Positions 32,603-44,700 of a stretch of 64,000 bases of DNA are shown here, in pieces. The notes beneath the pieces are model-generated. The model was not told where the DNA came from, made no database searches, and saw nothing but the letters and a program-made list of their open reading frames with translations. Origin of the DNA: Hortaea werneckii (Eukaryota; Ascomycota; Dothideomycetes; Mycosphaerellales; Teratosphaeriaceae); the NCBI GenBank assembly GCA_037044905.1, contig JBAOKB010000061.1:806001-870000 (forward strand). The letters run 5' to 3'. The translations under genes were made by a program, and so were the position numbers. The stretch's first letter is position 1, and each line of letters opens with the position of its first letter.

Positions 32603-33419
32603 GATGGATGGATATATGTATATTATAGTAGTCGTGTGGCAGATGTCATATGTTCCAGGTACACCTTTGCCTGTCTACCTACCAAGCCATCGACTACCGA
32701 CTACGGTAAACTACTCCTACTCTATCCAGAGCCTCACGAAAAAGTTACTACCGGCTGAAACATCCGTACCTAGCGGTGCTACTACCTCCGAAGCGGTAAC
32801 AGACGCCTGCGGAGATGACGGGGGAGATCGACGATCAATGCGCGTATCACCGAATTGAGCCACACGTCCGATGCCACAGAGCCAGGTTGAGCCGGGTTTA
32901 GTTTGGTTTAGCCACGCATTCGCCATCTCTGGCAGGCATTTGGATAGAATTATGCCCAAGTTGATTGATGCATTGATCAATCTGAGGCAAGCCCATCAGG
33001 TTTCAAGCAGCGGGTGTTGTTGTGCCAACCCGGCCCTTCCGCTTATCTGTCCCGAAGCTTGATACTCCGCAACAACTGAATCGCCAACCCAACACCGCCC
33101 GCCCTGCTTCATCTTCACTTGTCTCACTACTACACCTGTCGTTGCACTCTTCACCGCATTCTTCCCTTCGACACCGTCGCTTTGCTATCTTCTCTGGTCG
33201 CGCGCCGCGTCCGCCCTTCTTGCGTCTTTCGCTCGCACCGCCGCCGCCGTGCCCACGCGCCGGTCGTAAACACAGCACGGGACAACGGTCTACAACGGTC
33301 GCAGAGCGCAGTGCGGCATGGAAGCTGTATGAACTGCCATCATCTCCCCAAACAAAGCGCTCCATTCTTGATGCAAACCCGAGAAGGTGCCTCGAGGAGA
33401 ATCATCGCGTGCTTACACA
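32603..33419. promoter_or_regulatory. Divergent intergenic region between MRH4 and the Bud4-like gene
   Basis: 817 bp between two start codons. The plus-side leader from ~33110 is pyrimidine-rich (CTTC/CTTGTCTC blocks), common before fungal starts. No TATA box was recognised. Confidence 0.45.
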
Positions 33420-36400
33420 ATGGTCCGGCAGGTCCAGCCGCTCCGCATCAGCAAGAGCAACTCCACGGCGAGCTCCAATGGCGGCAACAACACAATAAAC
33501 ACCGCCGCTCCCGCCGCCGACTCCCCTAACAACAAGATGGCTTCACCCCGCCCGCTTGCCGAGATCGGGGCGGGCAGCCAGAGGAGGAACTCGCCGAGCT
33601 ACAACCAGGCGACGAGGGTAAGTGTCCACCCCACCTGATCAATCTGTACTTGCCTCATTGGGGCACGCCTTGGTACATGAACCGACAACAGGGCTGACTC
33701 CTCCCTTCGCAGCGCATGATCGTCTCCAAGGAGCCTTCACCCTTCAACTCGCCTGAGAAGAGCTCGGCGTCGCCTGGTCCAGAGAAGACATCCCCGCGCA
33801 TGTTCTGGACCGGCCGCGAAAACACCATGTCGCCCTTTCGCTTCGATGAGAACACCCCCGATCGCTCTCCTTCACCCGCTTCATCGCCGCACCGTCGGCC
33901 GAGTGTCGAGAGGCTGATGCAGGCCGGGCGCGTGAAGAGTAGCAACATCTTTGCCCTCGAAAGCAAAGATATCTACGATCCCACCTCCACCCCAATCGTC
34001 GAGCGACCCAGCGCCAACCGTCCGCTGAGCCAGCAGCTTCTGAACAACAGCTTCACGCGCTACGACAGTCTGAGAAAAGAGAACAACCCGATGCGTAGCC
34101 CGTCGAGACCCGGCGCGCACAAGAGAAGCGAGTCGGACATTGCCGTACCTACCTTCAGCCCGTCCAAGATTGCGCTGCCGGACAGCCCAGAGAAGAGGCC
34201 AGCGAGCAGCCCGAGTCCCACTAAGAGCTCCATGGCGCGGACATCCATGTTCGCCTCCACTCCACCGCACTCATCCTTTGACCCTGAGAACGGAACTTGG
34301 TCCGACGACGACCAAACTGGAGCTGCCACGCCACGCGCGTTGCACAGACACAACAAGAGTGTGACTTTCCACGAAGATCCACCAACCATCAACGAATACG
34401 AAGAACAGACCCCCGAGCCTTCCGTCTCTGCTGCATCAAGGGAAGGCAGCTGGGATTCGGATGACTTCTACGATCAAGACGTCAGCTTCGAGCGTGGCAG
34501 TTCCGCTGAGCTCCCAGAACACTCGTGGCAACACGACGACGACGACAGCTTTGACGCCGACCTTGAGAATGCCAACAAGACCCCAGTAGTTCTACCCGAG
34601 CATTGGTCGCGGATGAGCCCGGATGACGCCCGAAATGATCTGGCTAACCACGATGATGATGTTTTTGACGAAGGCTCACAGCGTCCGATTCTGGGCAGGT
34701 CCGAGAGCGTCATGTCAGATGGTGCGACCAGGCCACTGCCCGCTATCCCCAACAGTGGTGATTTTGCTGCGCGCGCTGAGCGTGCGAGTCTGCTGGCTGG
34801 AAAGCTCCCGGCACCTGCAAGACGGCAGTCCGAGATTGAGCGCTTGCAATCCGAGACTCCTGAGGCAGAGACTCATAACGAGGGCCCGACTCCATTGGCA
34901 GAGGTGCCTCCGGCACAGCCACAGGTCGAAGAGGAAGAGGAATCCTACATTGCTGATCTAGCTGATCTGGACTATGCGCCCCCCACGATCTCAAGAGAAA
35001 GCATCCTGAAGAAGGTTCGTGGTTCGAAATATGATTTCGAAGATGAAGATGACCAGGATGAGCCGGCCGCAGAAGGCGAGAGTCCAGCGAGGCCAAGCTA
35101 CGAGGACCTTGCCAAGATGCATCCTGACCAGCCTATCCCAAGCAGAGAAAACAGCAGGGAGAACTCTGAAAGCTACAGGCGGGAGCATGTCCACACTGAA
35201 GAAGAGCAAGAGGTCCAGATCAAACAAGAGCCGCTCGACGACGAGCCGTCGATGGATATGAGCTCAATCCCTGAGGCTCCTCACGGCTCGCTATTCCCTG
35301 GCGCTGACGAGGAGGCCCGCGAATCTTCGGTCCTGCGCCATGAGCCTGCCACGCCTCGCCAGCACCCACGTGTCGCCTCGCAGACTGCAGAGGAAGACGA
35401 CACATCTTCCTTTTACTCGTCTGTCGAGCCTCCGGACGCTGAGAGTACTGTTCTCCACGACGAGGCACCGAACGAGGAGCAGCCTGCCGATGATGGCAAG
35501 GAGACGTTGGACGAAGCCATGCAGCTACTCACTGTCAAAGACTACTCGGAAGTCATTTCCTCACCACATGCTTCTGCTCAGCCCGAGGACAAGTCCAGAG
35601 ATATGTCTGGTGGTAGCTTCCAGGGTCTACCTGCCTATCTCAGCACTGGCGACTTCGACTTCGGCATGAGTAAATACATCACCCCGTCCCCGCCAGCGGA
35701 TGACCGGGAGAACAAGAACCCCCTGGAGGCGCAGAACGTGCCTGCTCTTGACCCTCCTGCGGAACTCAAAGAGGCTGTAGAAAGCACCAGACCAACTTCG
35801 AAGGATAGCAGCAAGGACACTGCACAAGCACCAGCACCTGAGTTGACTGATGCTCCCGCCATCCCAACACCACAGGATGGTCCAGAAGACATGTCGCCAC
35901 CTGGAACGCCTGATTCCGTTGTACAAAACTCTCGAACCTCTGACATCAGCTCTTTGCATCCCTCCGAGCTGAATGGCTTGGACGATGAAGAGGACATCTA
36001 CCCCGAGGCTGAGCTTCCTGAGATCCCAGATCCGCCGGCGGAGGACGTGCCGGAAAGGAGGTCGACAATCAAGACTCACGGCAAGCTACGCGCTAGGCCT
36101 TCCATGACGCCTGGCGATTCGGAAATGATGGCCCAGCAGCGCCGCACTGTGTCGCTTGAGCACCCTGTTCCTCCGATTCCTGCGCAGTATGCGGTTCAGG
36201 ACGAAGAGGGTCTCGAGGCTGTTCAGGAGAGTGAAAGGCCCGAATCTGCTCTGTCTGAGACGACTGCCTCAGAGGGGAGCGAGGGTTCTTCTGGGAAGGT
36301 TGACTCTGCTGTCGATGCTTCGAGGCCCCGCAGTGGTGATGCCGAAGCAAGGAGAGAGAGCAGACGTCAAAGCAGAAAGATGATGAAGCTGGATATCCCC

Positions 36401-38709
36401 CATCTTCAAACCAGCGAAGCGGATGATCTTGGATGGGGTATGGAGCAAGAGTTTGAGCGGGTCATGGAGGGCCAGAAGGTTGGTAATCCCTTTCTTGACG
36501 CACCGAAATTGATGAAGCCCGGCGAGGTAAATGCATACGGTGGCGCTGCCTACTACGGCCAGTCCGCAGAGGCAGACAGCCACGCTGCTGCATACAGTCC
36601 TCATCACGGCTATGGAGGTGAAAAAGAAGATGCAAGCGCTGGTGCTAACCATTCTCCCATCCGCACACAGAAGGGCTACTTGATGCGACAAAACACCAAA
36701 GTTGTCGTCGCGTCCAACCGGAACGTCTCTGGTACTTCTCACGCCACAGCCAGCTCGAACGATAGCGCTGCACGGCCTATGTCACCCAATTCTTCTGAAA
36801 GCCGTCCACCTGTATCGCGCCGATCGTCGAACCGAAGCCCGCGCAAGGCTAGTGGGGAGCAGTTCCTCAAGACCGAGCCGTGGAATGGTAAGCAGCGTCG
36901 TAGGAGCCAGCGGGCGGCCAGCGCACAGAAGGCGAGAAACCCTTACCTGAATGAGCCTGCACCTCCTCTTCCAGGACAAGAGAGTGCGCTTGGCGTCGTA
37001 GCTGAAGACTATGCCACGACTGGCCCTGCTGAGGAATTGGATGAGAATGCCGAGCGCGGACGGTTGTTCGTCAAGGTCGTCGGCGTCAAAGACCTCGCTC
37101 TGCCAATGCCACGGAACGATCGCGTGTACTTCCAGCTCACGCTTGACAACGGTATGCACTGCGTCACCACCACCTCTCTCGAGCTGGGCAAGAACGCTCC
37201 GATCGGTCAGGAGTTCGAGTTGGTTGTCCAGAGTGATCTGGAGTTCCAACTTACTCTGACAACGAAGCTGCCGCCACCGCCCAGAGTCGAGACGCCTACC
37301 TTCAGTATGAGGTCCAGAGCCGATAGCACTATTGGAAAGAGCGGCAAGTCTAGTCCGACCAAGTCTGCCTTCTCGAGGCTACTTAGCTCGCCGAAGAAGA
37401 GGGCCGAGAAGGAGCGAGCGGAGCGCGAAGCTCAAGAGGCCGAGGAGAGACGTCTACAGGAGGAGGCTCAGAGAAAGCGAGCAGCACGTCAACCCACTGC
37501 TTGGGACATGCTACACGAGCTGGTAAACGGTGCCGATGGCTCTTTCGCCCGTGCCTACGTCAACCTCAAGGCCCACGAGCACGGCTGCTTCGGCCGTCAA
37601 ATGACGGTCGACGTCCCCTGTTACAACGAATGGGCGCTGGAGAAGGACTCGCACGTCGTCAACTCCGTCCGGAGCAAGCGTGGGACCCACGCCGGCCCCA
37701 TCAGGAAGCCTCCCTACGTGGTCGGCAAGCTCGAGCTGCAGCTCCTCTATGTCCCGAAGCCCAAGGGCGCAGCCGACGAGCAGATGCCCAAGAGTATGTC
37801 TTCCGCTGTCCGCGAGATGGGTAAAGCAAGGGAGGTCAAGGAGATTGTTCATGAGGGTTGTCTGAGCCAGCAGGGCGGAGACTGTGCGGTAAGTCCATCC
37901 TCTTCCCCAAAAAGGACTAAAAACAAACCCCCATATTTTTCCCGCATACTGACTTGAACAATAAACAGCACTGGCGCCGCCGCTTCTTCCGCCTCCAAAA
38001 CTCCAAACTCACCGCCTACCACGAGCACACGCACCAGAAACGCGCCGTCATCAACCTAGCCAAGGCCTCGCGTCTCGTCGACGACAAGACCACCCTCGTC
38101 GCCGACCCGACCTCAGCCAACCCCAACAAGGGCCGTCGTCGCTCCGCTTTCGCCGAGGAAGACGAGGGGTACCAGTACGTCGAGGAAGGTTTCCGCATCC
38201 GCTTCGCCAACGGCGAGACGATCGATTTCTACGCCGATAGTCGCGCGCTCAAGGACCAGTGGATGGAGTCGCTCAGTCAGGTGATTGGGAAGTCGCTGGA
38301 TGATGGGAATAAGAAGGCCCGCTGGACGGACTTGGTCCTCGCGAAGGAGCGGTCGGAGCCCGGTTTGGCTTCTGCTTCGGAATCTGGTCTGCCGACTGGG
38401 ACGGAAACGAAGGATTTCTCCTCTGCTCAGGATCATCATCCTCATCAGCAACGTCCTGCTACTGCCGGCGCTACCCTGGACTCCTCCTCCTCCTCCTCCT
38501 CCGCGACGACTGACGATCCCACCGCCCTGTCTTCCGATCTGAATAGGCAGCCTTCTTCGGCTATCGCACGAAAGCCTCTAACTCCCGCCGCTTTCGCCCC
38601 TCCGCCTGTTAACTCGGCCGGTCCTCCTCCGCCGCGTAGTCGGACCCCGCCTATGAGTGCAAGGTCCGGGGGTAGGAGTAGGGATGCGGTTAAGAGTATG
38701 ATTTTTTAA
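33420..38709 (+). CDS. BUD4: Bud4/anillin-like septation protein with AHD and PH domains
   Basis: Exons are 33420-33617, 33713-37888 and 37969-38709; introns are 95 and 80 nt; 1,704 residues. The first ~1,150 residues are disordered, rich in Ser/Pro and acidic residues, with many SP sites (possible CDK targets). An anillin-homology region begins near 1180 (RGRLFVKVVGVKDLALPMP, then TLTTKLPPPP). A PH domain spans ~1447-1567 and is only complete after splicing (EGCLSQQGGDCAHWRRRFFRL joined across the last intron, ending QWMESLSQVIG). A Ser-rich tail follows with a run of Ser codons at 38480-38503. Bud4 and S. pombe Mid2 organise septin rings at septation sites; the role in this fungus is inferred. 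The start is at MVRQVQPLRISKS, which fits known N-termini. Confidence 0.88.
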
Positions 38710-41148
38710 ACCCAGTCTTTGGTCTATTCACGAGTCGGGATTTGGGTATGGGGTTGTGATATGAGATGAGTGGGACGTGGAGGTCGGTGGGGAGGAGGTG
38801 GTGGAGGGTTGTACAGATGGATGCAGCAAGGTCTTGTCCTCTCTTTTCTTTTTCCTTTTTGGTTTTTTTTGCTTTTTCTTAAGCTTGTTTGGAATGTGGC
38901 GGGCGCTGGGATCAGAGGAGTCGGTGCTTTCTTTTTTGGGGGGAAGATGTCGCTTTTGGGCGGCACCCCCCTGGAGTTACTATTTTTTCGGAAGGATGAT
39001 AGGGGGTGGACTGGGGAGGCTTGGGTCTTTCTTTTTTTCTTTTTCTTTTCTTTGCTTTTCTTTTTGTTCTGCACGGGGAAAACTTTTCTTTTATTTGTTC
39101 ACGGATGAGTGTTGCGTCTACAGAATCGCGAGAATGGAAGGAAGCAAAGCAAAGCAAAGCCAAGCAAAGTTAGCAAGAAAACAAGGAAGTCAAGCAGGCA
39201 AGAAAGGAAAGGAAAGGAAAGGGGAAGGGAAGGGGAAGGGGAAAGGAAAGGAGAAGGGAATGGAAGGGGACAATTGCACACACACGAACACGAACACACA
39301 ACCACGTACGCAGATATATATAGGGCTTGCGCGTACGGTCTGTATATTTTACTCTCTCTCTCACTTTTTTTTCCACTGACTTTCTCTCTGTCTCTCTCTC
39401 TTCTACTATCTTTCTATCTCCCAATTTCTCGAGCAGGGGTATTCGTTTTGTTCTTTTTTCTTCTGGGACTCGTCGTACTTCGCCCTCCCCTCCCCCCTCC
39501 TTCCCGGGGGGACTTCGGCCTCGTTAGAGAGGGAAAAGAGTAGATAGTGAGGACATGCGGATTTACTAGGGTTTTGGTGCTTTCTGTATCTTGATCCTTT
39601 GGTTTCTCGGCGGGGATTTTCAAGAGCGAGGGGGAAGAAGAGGGGGCGGGGGCAACGGGGAAAAAGGGGGCATGGATGGGGGAAACGGAAGGAAGTAACA
39701 GAACGAACGGCAGCCGATTTTTCCGAATTCTTCTCTACCACGTTATTTTTTCCCCCTGCTCTTTATTATCTTTCTTCCGCTTTCGTCCCTTCTGTACCCC
39801 TTCCTCCCTTTTTCACCTTATACCATCTCACCGCATTCATCGGATTTGGTAGGGAGGATGTCGAATTAGCGTACTACGAGATGCGATGGAGATTTTTCTT
39901 AGTCCCCCCACTCACTTACGCTCTTTTTATCTTTTCCCCTCTATCTTTACCTTTCCCCCTTATATGCCTATTAATCCATTAAATTATCGCTCTCTGTTAG
40001 ACGGAGGTATCTAGGAGGATAACATAGCCTGTCTAATTACTTCATACGGCGACAGAATAAAAAGTCAAGGGGAGGGGAATTAAAAAAGCAATGGTCGGAG
40101 AAGGGGGGAGAGCAGGGATAAGAGAGAGGGCGGGATTTTTCGTCCATTTAAATTACTTTACTTCCCTATCCCTTTGTGGGAAAGGAGTTGTTTTAGCTCC
40201 TCGTCCGTCTTCAAAATCTCTCTCTCTTCTTTGTTTTCCCCCCTTTTTTGCTCTTTTCTTTCCTTTCCTTTTAGTTCCGTTCCTCTTTTTTTTTTTTTTT
40301 TTACATTTTCTTTTCATATTCTCGGTTCCGCCTATTGTCTCAAGCCTTGCACGAAGTGGAAACCAAATTGAAAAAAAAAAAAAAAATTCAAAAGTGAACA
40401 AGGGAAGGAGAGGAAACAGGGTGAAAAAGCAAAAGGAAGCAAAAAAAAAAAGAAAGAAAAAAAAAAGAGGAACATGCACAGGTCGAATGGACGGAAGCCT
40501 AAGTCACTACAGCTACCAGCGCTGCAGCTTTTTTCTTTTTTTCCTCTCTCTTTCTCTCTACCATACAACATCTCCCCTCTCATCCACCCACTCACTCCCT
40601 TGACAAACTAGCTTCCCAGTATAAGCACACGGAGGAAAAGAAACCCCTTTTCACCCCTCTGATCTCTCTCTCTCTCTCTTCCTCATGCACATTTCGATTT
40701 GATAGAACTTCACCCTTTCCGCTTTTCTCCCTGCAGGGAAGGGGAGGGCACGCTAACCTAGACCCTTTCCGAATTCTTGATCGCTGTTCTTCCTCTCTCT
40801 CTCTCTCTATTTTTTTTTTTTTTTTTGTTTTCCTTTTTGATTTCAGCTTTTGTCTTCTGAAAAAGGCTAGACATTCTGGAAGGTTAGCCCTTTCTCTCCT
40901 TTCCATCGCGTAAGGGAGCTTCTCATAATATATTCATGTCCGGGGTCAGCCGGATAAGGGAGAAAGACATACCTTTGCATCAGCTAGCCAAATGGCATGG
41001 AACCCAGCAAGAGGGAGATTTCGGATTACCACTCGTTCGTTTTCTTCTTCGCATGATGTCATCGCCGGTCGACGATATCGGAGACGAGTTCGACGAGACA
41101 CATTCACACCTCACTGCTTCGCTGCTGCTGCTGCTGCTACTTCGGGCT
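38710..41148. repeat. Convergent low-complexity gap of 2.4 kb
   Basis: Strand-biased purine and pyrimidine tracts fill the space between the Bud4-like gene and the next minus-strand gene. Examples are T/C-rich 38830-38890 and 39028-39075, the purine block of AAAGG/GGAAGG units at 39200-39265, (CT)n at 39350-39420, T18 near 40286, A16 near 40371, (CT)n at 40655-40682 and 40793-40810, and (GCT)n at 41119-41138. Open frames here are compositional. No gene is called. Confidence 0.8.
39198..39265 (+). repeat. Polypurine AAAGG/GGGAA repeat
   Basis: Imperfect tandem of AAAGG and GGGAAG units on the plus strand, all purine for about 65 nt, a candidate for triplex structure. Confidence 0.7.
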
Positions 41149-42249
41149 CTACTGCTCGCTGCTCACGCGCTGCTCACCATCGCCACTGGCCTCCGAGGCC
41201 GCGGCGTTCTCCCCACGAACACTACCTGAGACCGAACCACCGCCGCCGTCATAGCCAGCACGACGATCCAGATCCTCCAGGGTCGGCAACTCGAAGCAAT
41301 CGACCTCATGCGTGAACTTACTTACCTGCGGCCCCGTCTTCTTCCACCACTCCTTGAACTCCGTCATCACCAGGACGATTTCCGGGGTGAAATCGCTCTC
41401 GAGCTCCATCTTCTCGACTTCGATCTTTTTGGCGTAGCCCGTGAAGCGCTGCAGCGCGATCTTGGTATCGCGGAGCTCGTTCTCGAATTTGCCGAGGAAG
41501 TACTCCCAGCTCTTGTCGTTGAACGGGGGTTTGGTGGCGGTGATGGCGCTGTTGGGAGTGGCCGAAGTGCTGGCCGAGTCCGAGTTCAGGGTTGTATACG
41601 GCGTCAGTTGGATATTGAGCTTCGCCAGATCCGGAACGTCGGGCTTGCTCTTTGGCAGGATGGCGGTCGGGCCAGTGACTGGAGAGGCGTTGGCGCCGCT
41701 GTCGATCGGAGAGAAGGGTGGCGTTTCCATTCCCATGGAGGTGTCGGGTAGACCGGCCTGCTTGGGAAGCGTTCCCGGCGCGAGAGTGTCCAGAGGCTTC
41801 AGACCCTCTGGGGAGATGGCGGGTGGCGAGGCGAGACCGGTAGTGGAGGACGTCGCGCTGGCGCCCTCCGATGCCTGGGCAGAGGGACGACGGGAGAGCG
41901 CCCATGCGGGGTTATGGGTGGTGGCGTCCGGATAGGCGTATTCGACGGCGCGCATACCGGAATCCTTGGTACGGATGATAGCGGTATAGAGGGCAGCGCC
42001 GGCTTTCTGCCAGTTGTGCACTTCGCGACGGAGTTGGTCTGGAAGACGCTGGTCTAGGCCGTTTGGGAGTTTGAAGGCGTCAAGGTACTGCGGGTCGTAG
42101 GAGAAGTTGTCGACATGATCCATGTCGACGTTGGTCAGCGGACGGGGAACGCGACGGGGACTCAGCATGGATTGCAGGCCTTGCTGGGTCTGGCTCCACG
42201 GGGGTCCGCGGTAGCCGCTGACGGACGAGCTGGAACGACGCTTAGGCAT
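41149..42249 (-). CDS. Unrecognised protein with conserved-looking N- and C-terminal blocks
   Basis: Single exon, 366 residues from ATG at 42249 (MPKRRSSSS). I do not recognise the family. The N-terminal block (residues ~30-95: SPRRVPRPLTNVDMDHVDNF, YLDAFKLPNG, LPDQLRREVHNWQKAGAALY) and the C-terminal block (SWEYFLGKFENELRDTKIAL, then a coiled-coil-like helix to EFKEWWKKTG) look structured. The middle is Ser/Pro/Thr-rich. The tail is acidic and Gly/Ser-rich. There is no signal peptide or membrane segment; KRR at the N-terminus may be a nuclear signal. The frame is open for 229 codons further upstream, but that part lacks coding character; an alternative ATG begins MACSHLLNTP. A strong splice-donor sequence lies inside (see findings). 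Confidence 0.6.
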   Translation of the reverse strand: MPKRRSSSSVSGYRGPPWSQTQQGLQSMLSPRRVPRPLTNVDMDHVDNFSYDPQYLDAFKLPNGLDQRLPDQLRREVHNWQKAGAALYTAIIRTKDSGMRAVEYAYPDATTHNPAWALSRRPSAQASEGASATSSTTGLASPPAISPEGLKPLDTLAPGTLPKQAGLPDTSMGMETPPFSPIDSGANASPVTGPTAILPKSKPDVPDLAKLNIQLTPYTTLNSDSASTSATPNSAITATKPPFNDKSWEYFLGKFENELRDTKIALQRFTGYAKKIEVEKMELESDFTPEIVLVMTEFKEWWKKTGPQVSKFTHEVDCFELPTLEDLDRRAGYDGGGGSVSGSVRGENAAASEASGDGEQRVSSEQ

Positions 42250-43153
42250 GTTGGTAGACACGTTGATATCGATAAGCGTGGAGTGGCGAGTGCTGAGTGG
42301 GAGGAGTGGAGCAAGTGGTCGATGTGGTTTCGGCAGGTGGTAGACGTGTGAGGTGGACTGGATATGAGGGAGCGGAGGGCGGGTGGAGGGTGGAGTGGGT
42401 GTGTTGAGAAGGTGAGAACAAGCCATTGTCAAGAGCGAAGGCGAAGCGGGTCTCGCCTCTCGCTCCTTCCCTATGTGAAGTGGTTGCTGTGTTTGGCGAA
42501 AATGCGATCGGCAGTCACGGGGACAGAGTGGGGCCGTTTCAGCAAGTCGTGAACTGAGGTTGATTTGAGTCCTCTGCCACAGCCCAATTCCCGCGGTGGT
42601 ATTTGTATTGGGTGATGACCGCAGATGTCGTTGCAAATGACGAGGCCATAAGATCGCAGCCGAGCTGTCACACCAGATATGCTGCTGCCAGACTTTGGGA
42701 CCACAGCCGCGCAACTTCGCAACGACTGCATTCACAAAGCCTTGGTTTGTTAGTCCACCAGGCCACAAGGAGGATTCTCTTTGAAGCCGTATGCAGGATT
42801 CCGCACAGGTAAGTACCAGGGAACGTTTGTAAGAACGAGGAAGGGAAACAGTAAAGGATGCGCGTCTCTGTACACAAAGCAGCACCAGCGTTGTGCCAGC
42901 AGCCAAGCCGCAAACCGCCGATGGCGAGCAAATCAAAGATTTTCAACGCACATTGTTGGAGCATGGCAGGTCATAGTGAGATCACGATCTTTCAATGCCA
43001 TGGCATTTCCATCACAATAGTTATGTTAATGACTTTTCTTTCAATTCTCGTACAATTCTTTCATAGAGCCTTTGTAGAAGCCTTGCCTGGGAGAGAGATC
43101 CAAGAGAATCATCGTCCCATTCGGCTGTGCGGTAATGCGCCAGCGCGGCAATG
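42250..43153. other. Intergenic gap between PIN1 3' end and the unrecognised gene
   Basis: 904 bp containing the promoter of the 366-aa protein gene and the 3' region of PIN1. Long open frames cross it on both strands without motifs. No element recognised. Confidence 0.4.
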
Positions 43154-44081
43154 TTACTCGAGCCTAACAAAGAAAGTGTCAGTACGACAAGGAATCCAGC
43201 ACAGCGGTGCAACGAAATTTGGCCGCACGCAGGGATTCTGTTTGCGGAGCAGATCGGGGGGTGGAAGGCATGTATGCTGGCTGCTTCGGCTGCTTCTTTT
43301 GCTTTGGCGAGAAAGCGGAGGAGCCCTGGCTACCCGAGGATTGGTTGCGCGCGCAGGGGTGGGAAAAAAATACGTACCGCTCGATAATATGCAGCCCCGA
43401 TGCGGTCTCTATCACCTGCGAGACTTCACCCGGTTGCAACGCAAACGAAGCCTCCTCGAATTCCTTTTGCATGTCACCTTTCCCGAAAAATCCCCTACAT
43501 CGCACAAGTGGTCAGCGGCTGTGTTTCCCGGCACGGTGGAAACCGGCTTGTTCTTTTCTGAAACAACTTTTTCTTCCCACGTGCGGCAGTTGCACGCGCG
43601 CCTCCGATTTCATCGGTGTCGTCGTCCAACACGAAGAAGAATGAGTAGTGAGATCGGTCATGACTTACAGGTCGCCTCGCTTCCGCGCAGAGCTGCAATC
43701 GCTTTCAGTCACGGCAAGCTCGCCAAGGCTGGTGCTACCACTCCTGATCTTCTGCTCGTGGTTCTGGATGACTTCGCGCGCATCTTCCTTGGAACGGGTA
43801 ATCTGCGCCTCCCTCCATGACGACGGGCGGCGCGAGTCACGATGTTTGACGAGCAGGTGAGCGCACCGGATTTTCCCGTCCAGACTCTGGTTCTGTAGGC
43901 CGTCCTGTCGGAGGTTGGCAGTGTGGTACTGGCCCATGTAATGCTTGAGGGTCTCGCTGTCAGTTTCCTGTGGCGGCTCCCATCTCGACTCCTTGGTGGA
44001 AGGGTTGAAGTAGTAAGGCAAGTTCTTGCTGTTCGAGTGGCGGACTTCCCAGCCTGCCGGTAGTCCTGTCGCCTGATCCAT
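43154..44081 (-). CDS. ESS1: Peptidyl-prolyl cis-trans isomerase Pin1/Ess1
   Basis: Three exons (minus): 44081-43669, 43494-43378 and 43163-43154; introns are 174 and 214 nt; 179 residues. Residues 5-40 are the WW domain (LPAGWEVRHSNSKNLPYYFN, then SRWEPP). From ~68 on comes the parvulin domain: IRCAHLLVKHRDSRRPSSW with the phosphate-binding Arg pair, then KRGDLGFFGKGDMQKEFE restored by the first splice, and SGLHIIER. The last exon has only 10 nt and adds Leu-Glu-stop, giving HIIERLE, the usual fungal ending. A TACTGAC branch site precedes it. Ess1 isomerises phospho-Ser/Thr-Pro bonds, notably in the RNA polymerase II CTD (family knowledge). It is divergent from RPB9. Retention of intron 2 would add ~66 other residues. 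Confidence 0.93.
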
Positions 44082-44700
44082 CGTCAGTCGTCTTTCCGGT
44101 TTTGCTGTGATGATCTGGGAAAAGCTTGATCTGCGATCTGTCCTGCGGCGAATTCACCCACCATTATTATCCTTTTTGTTGGCGTGGGGAAGCGAGGGTT
44201 GCTGGAGAGCGGGCGGACCCCAGACGGGAATTTGACGGCAGCTCCCTCGTGATTTTTGCAGCGCGATTTGATTGAAGTTTTGATACCGATCTTTTTGAGG
44301 GGGCGAGATGAGTTGTATGTAATTCGGTTGAGCAGTGGAAGGGACAGCAAGTCGGTCAGCGAGAGCGCACGCGATCACCACCGCACGGGCGGCTCTGTCA
44401 CGAGACCGAGTCCGGGAGGGGCAACTCGGGCCTTTTGGGTCGCGGCAGGTCCCGGGGCTACCTAGAATCCGGCGTCAAAAGCCGAGAGACTAACCATCCA
44501 CCGCGCGCCAGAGGCAAGACACTTGAGTGATCAACTTCCATTCACGTTACTACTGATACCACGGAGCGACCATCCGAAGAAAGACTTACCAGACGAAGCT
44601 TGAATCGCGCACTTACAAAGCCAACCGACGGCGAAGACACGACACTCCTCACACCGCGCAAGGAACGAGATTTTACCTTGACAGACCTGCCAAACACCTC
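44082..44700. promoter_or_regulatory. Divergent intergenic region between ESS1 and RPB9
   Basis: 619 bp shared by the two start codons. No clear TATA box; normal complexity. Confidence 0.45.

Noticed and set aside
38777..40603. Open frames of up to 200 codons in the Bud4 3' gap
   Set aside because: They follow poly-pyrimidine or poly-purine tracts and encode Phe/Leu/Ser or Lys/Arg/Glu runs only.
42250..42936. N-terminal extension of the 366-aa protein to 595 residues
   Set aside because: The open frame continues upstream by chance; the added residues lack coding character and overlap the promoter region.
42858..43820. 320-codon plus-strand open frame across the ESS1 gene
   Set aside because: It runs antisense over exons and introns of a clear Pin1 gene and shows no family motif.
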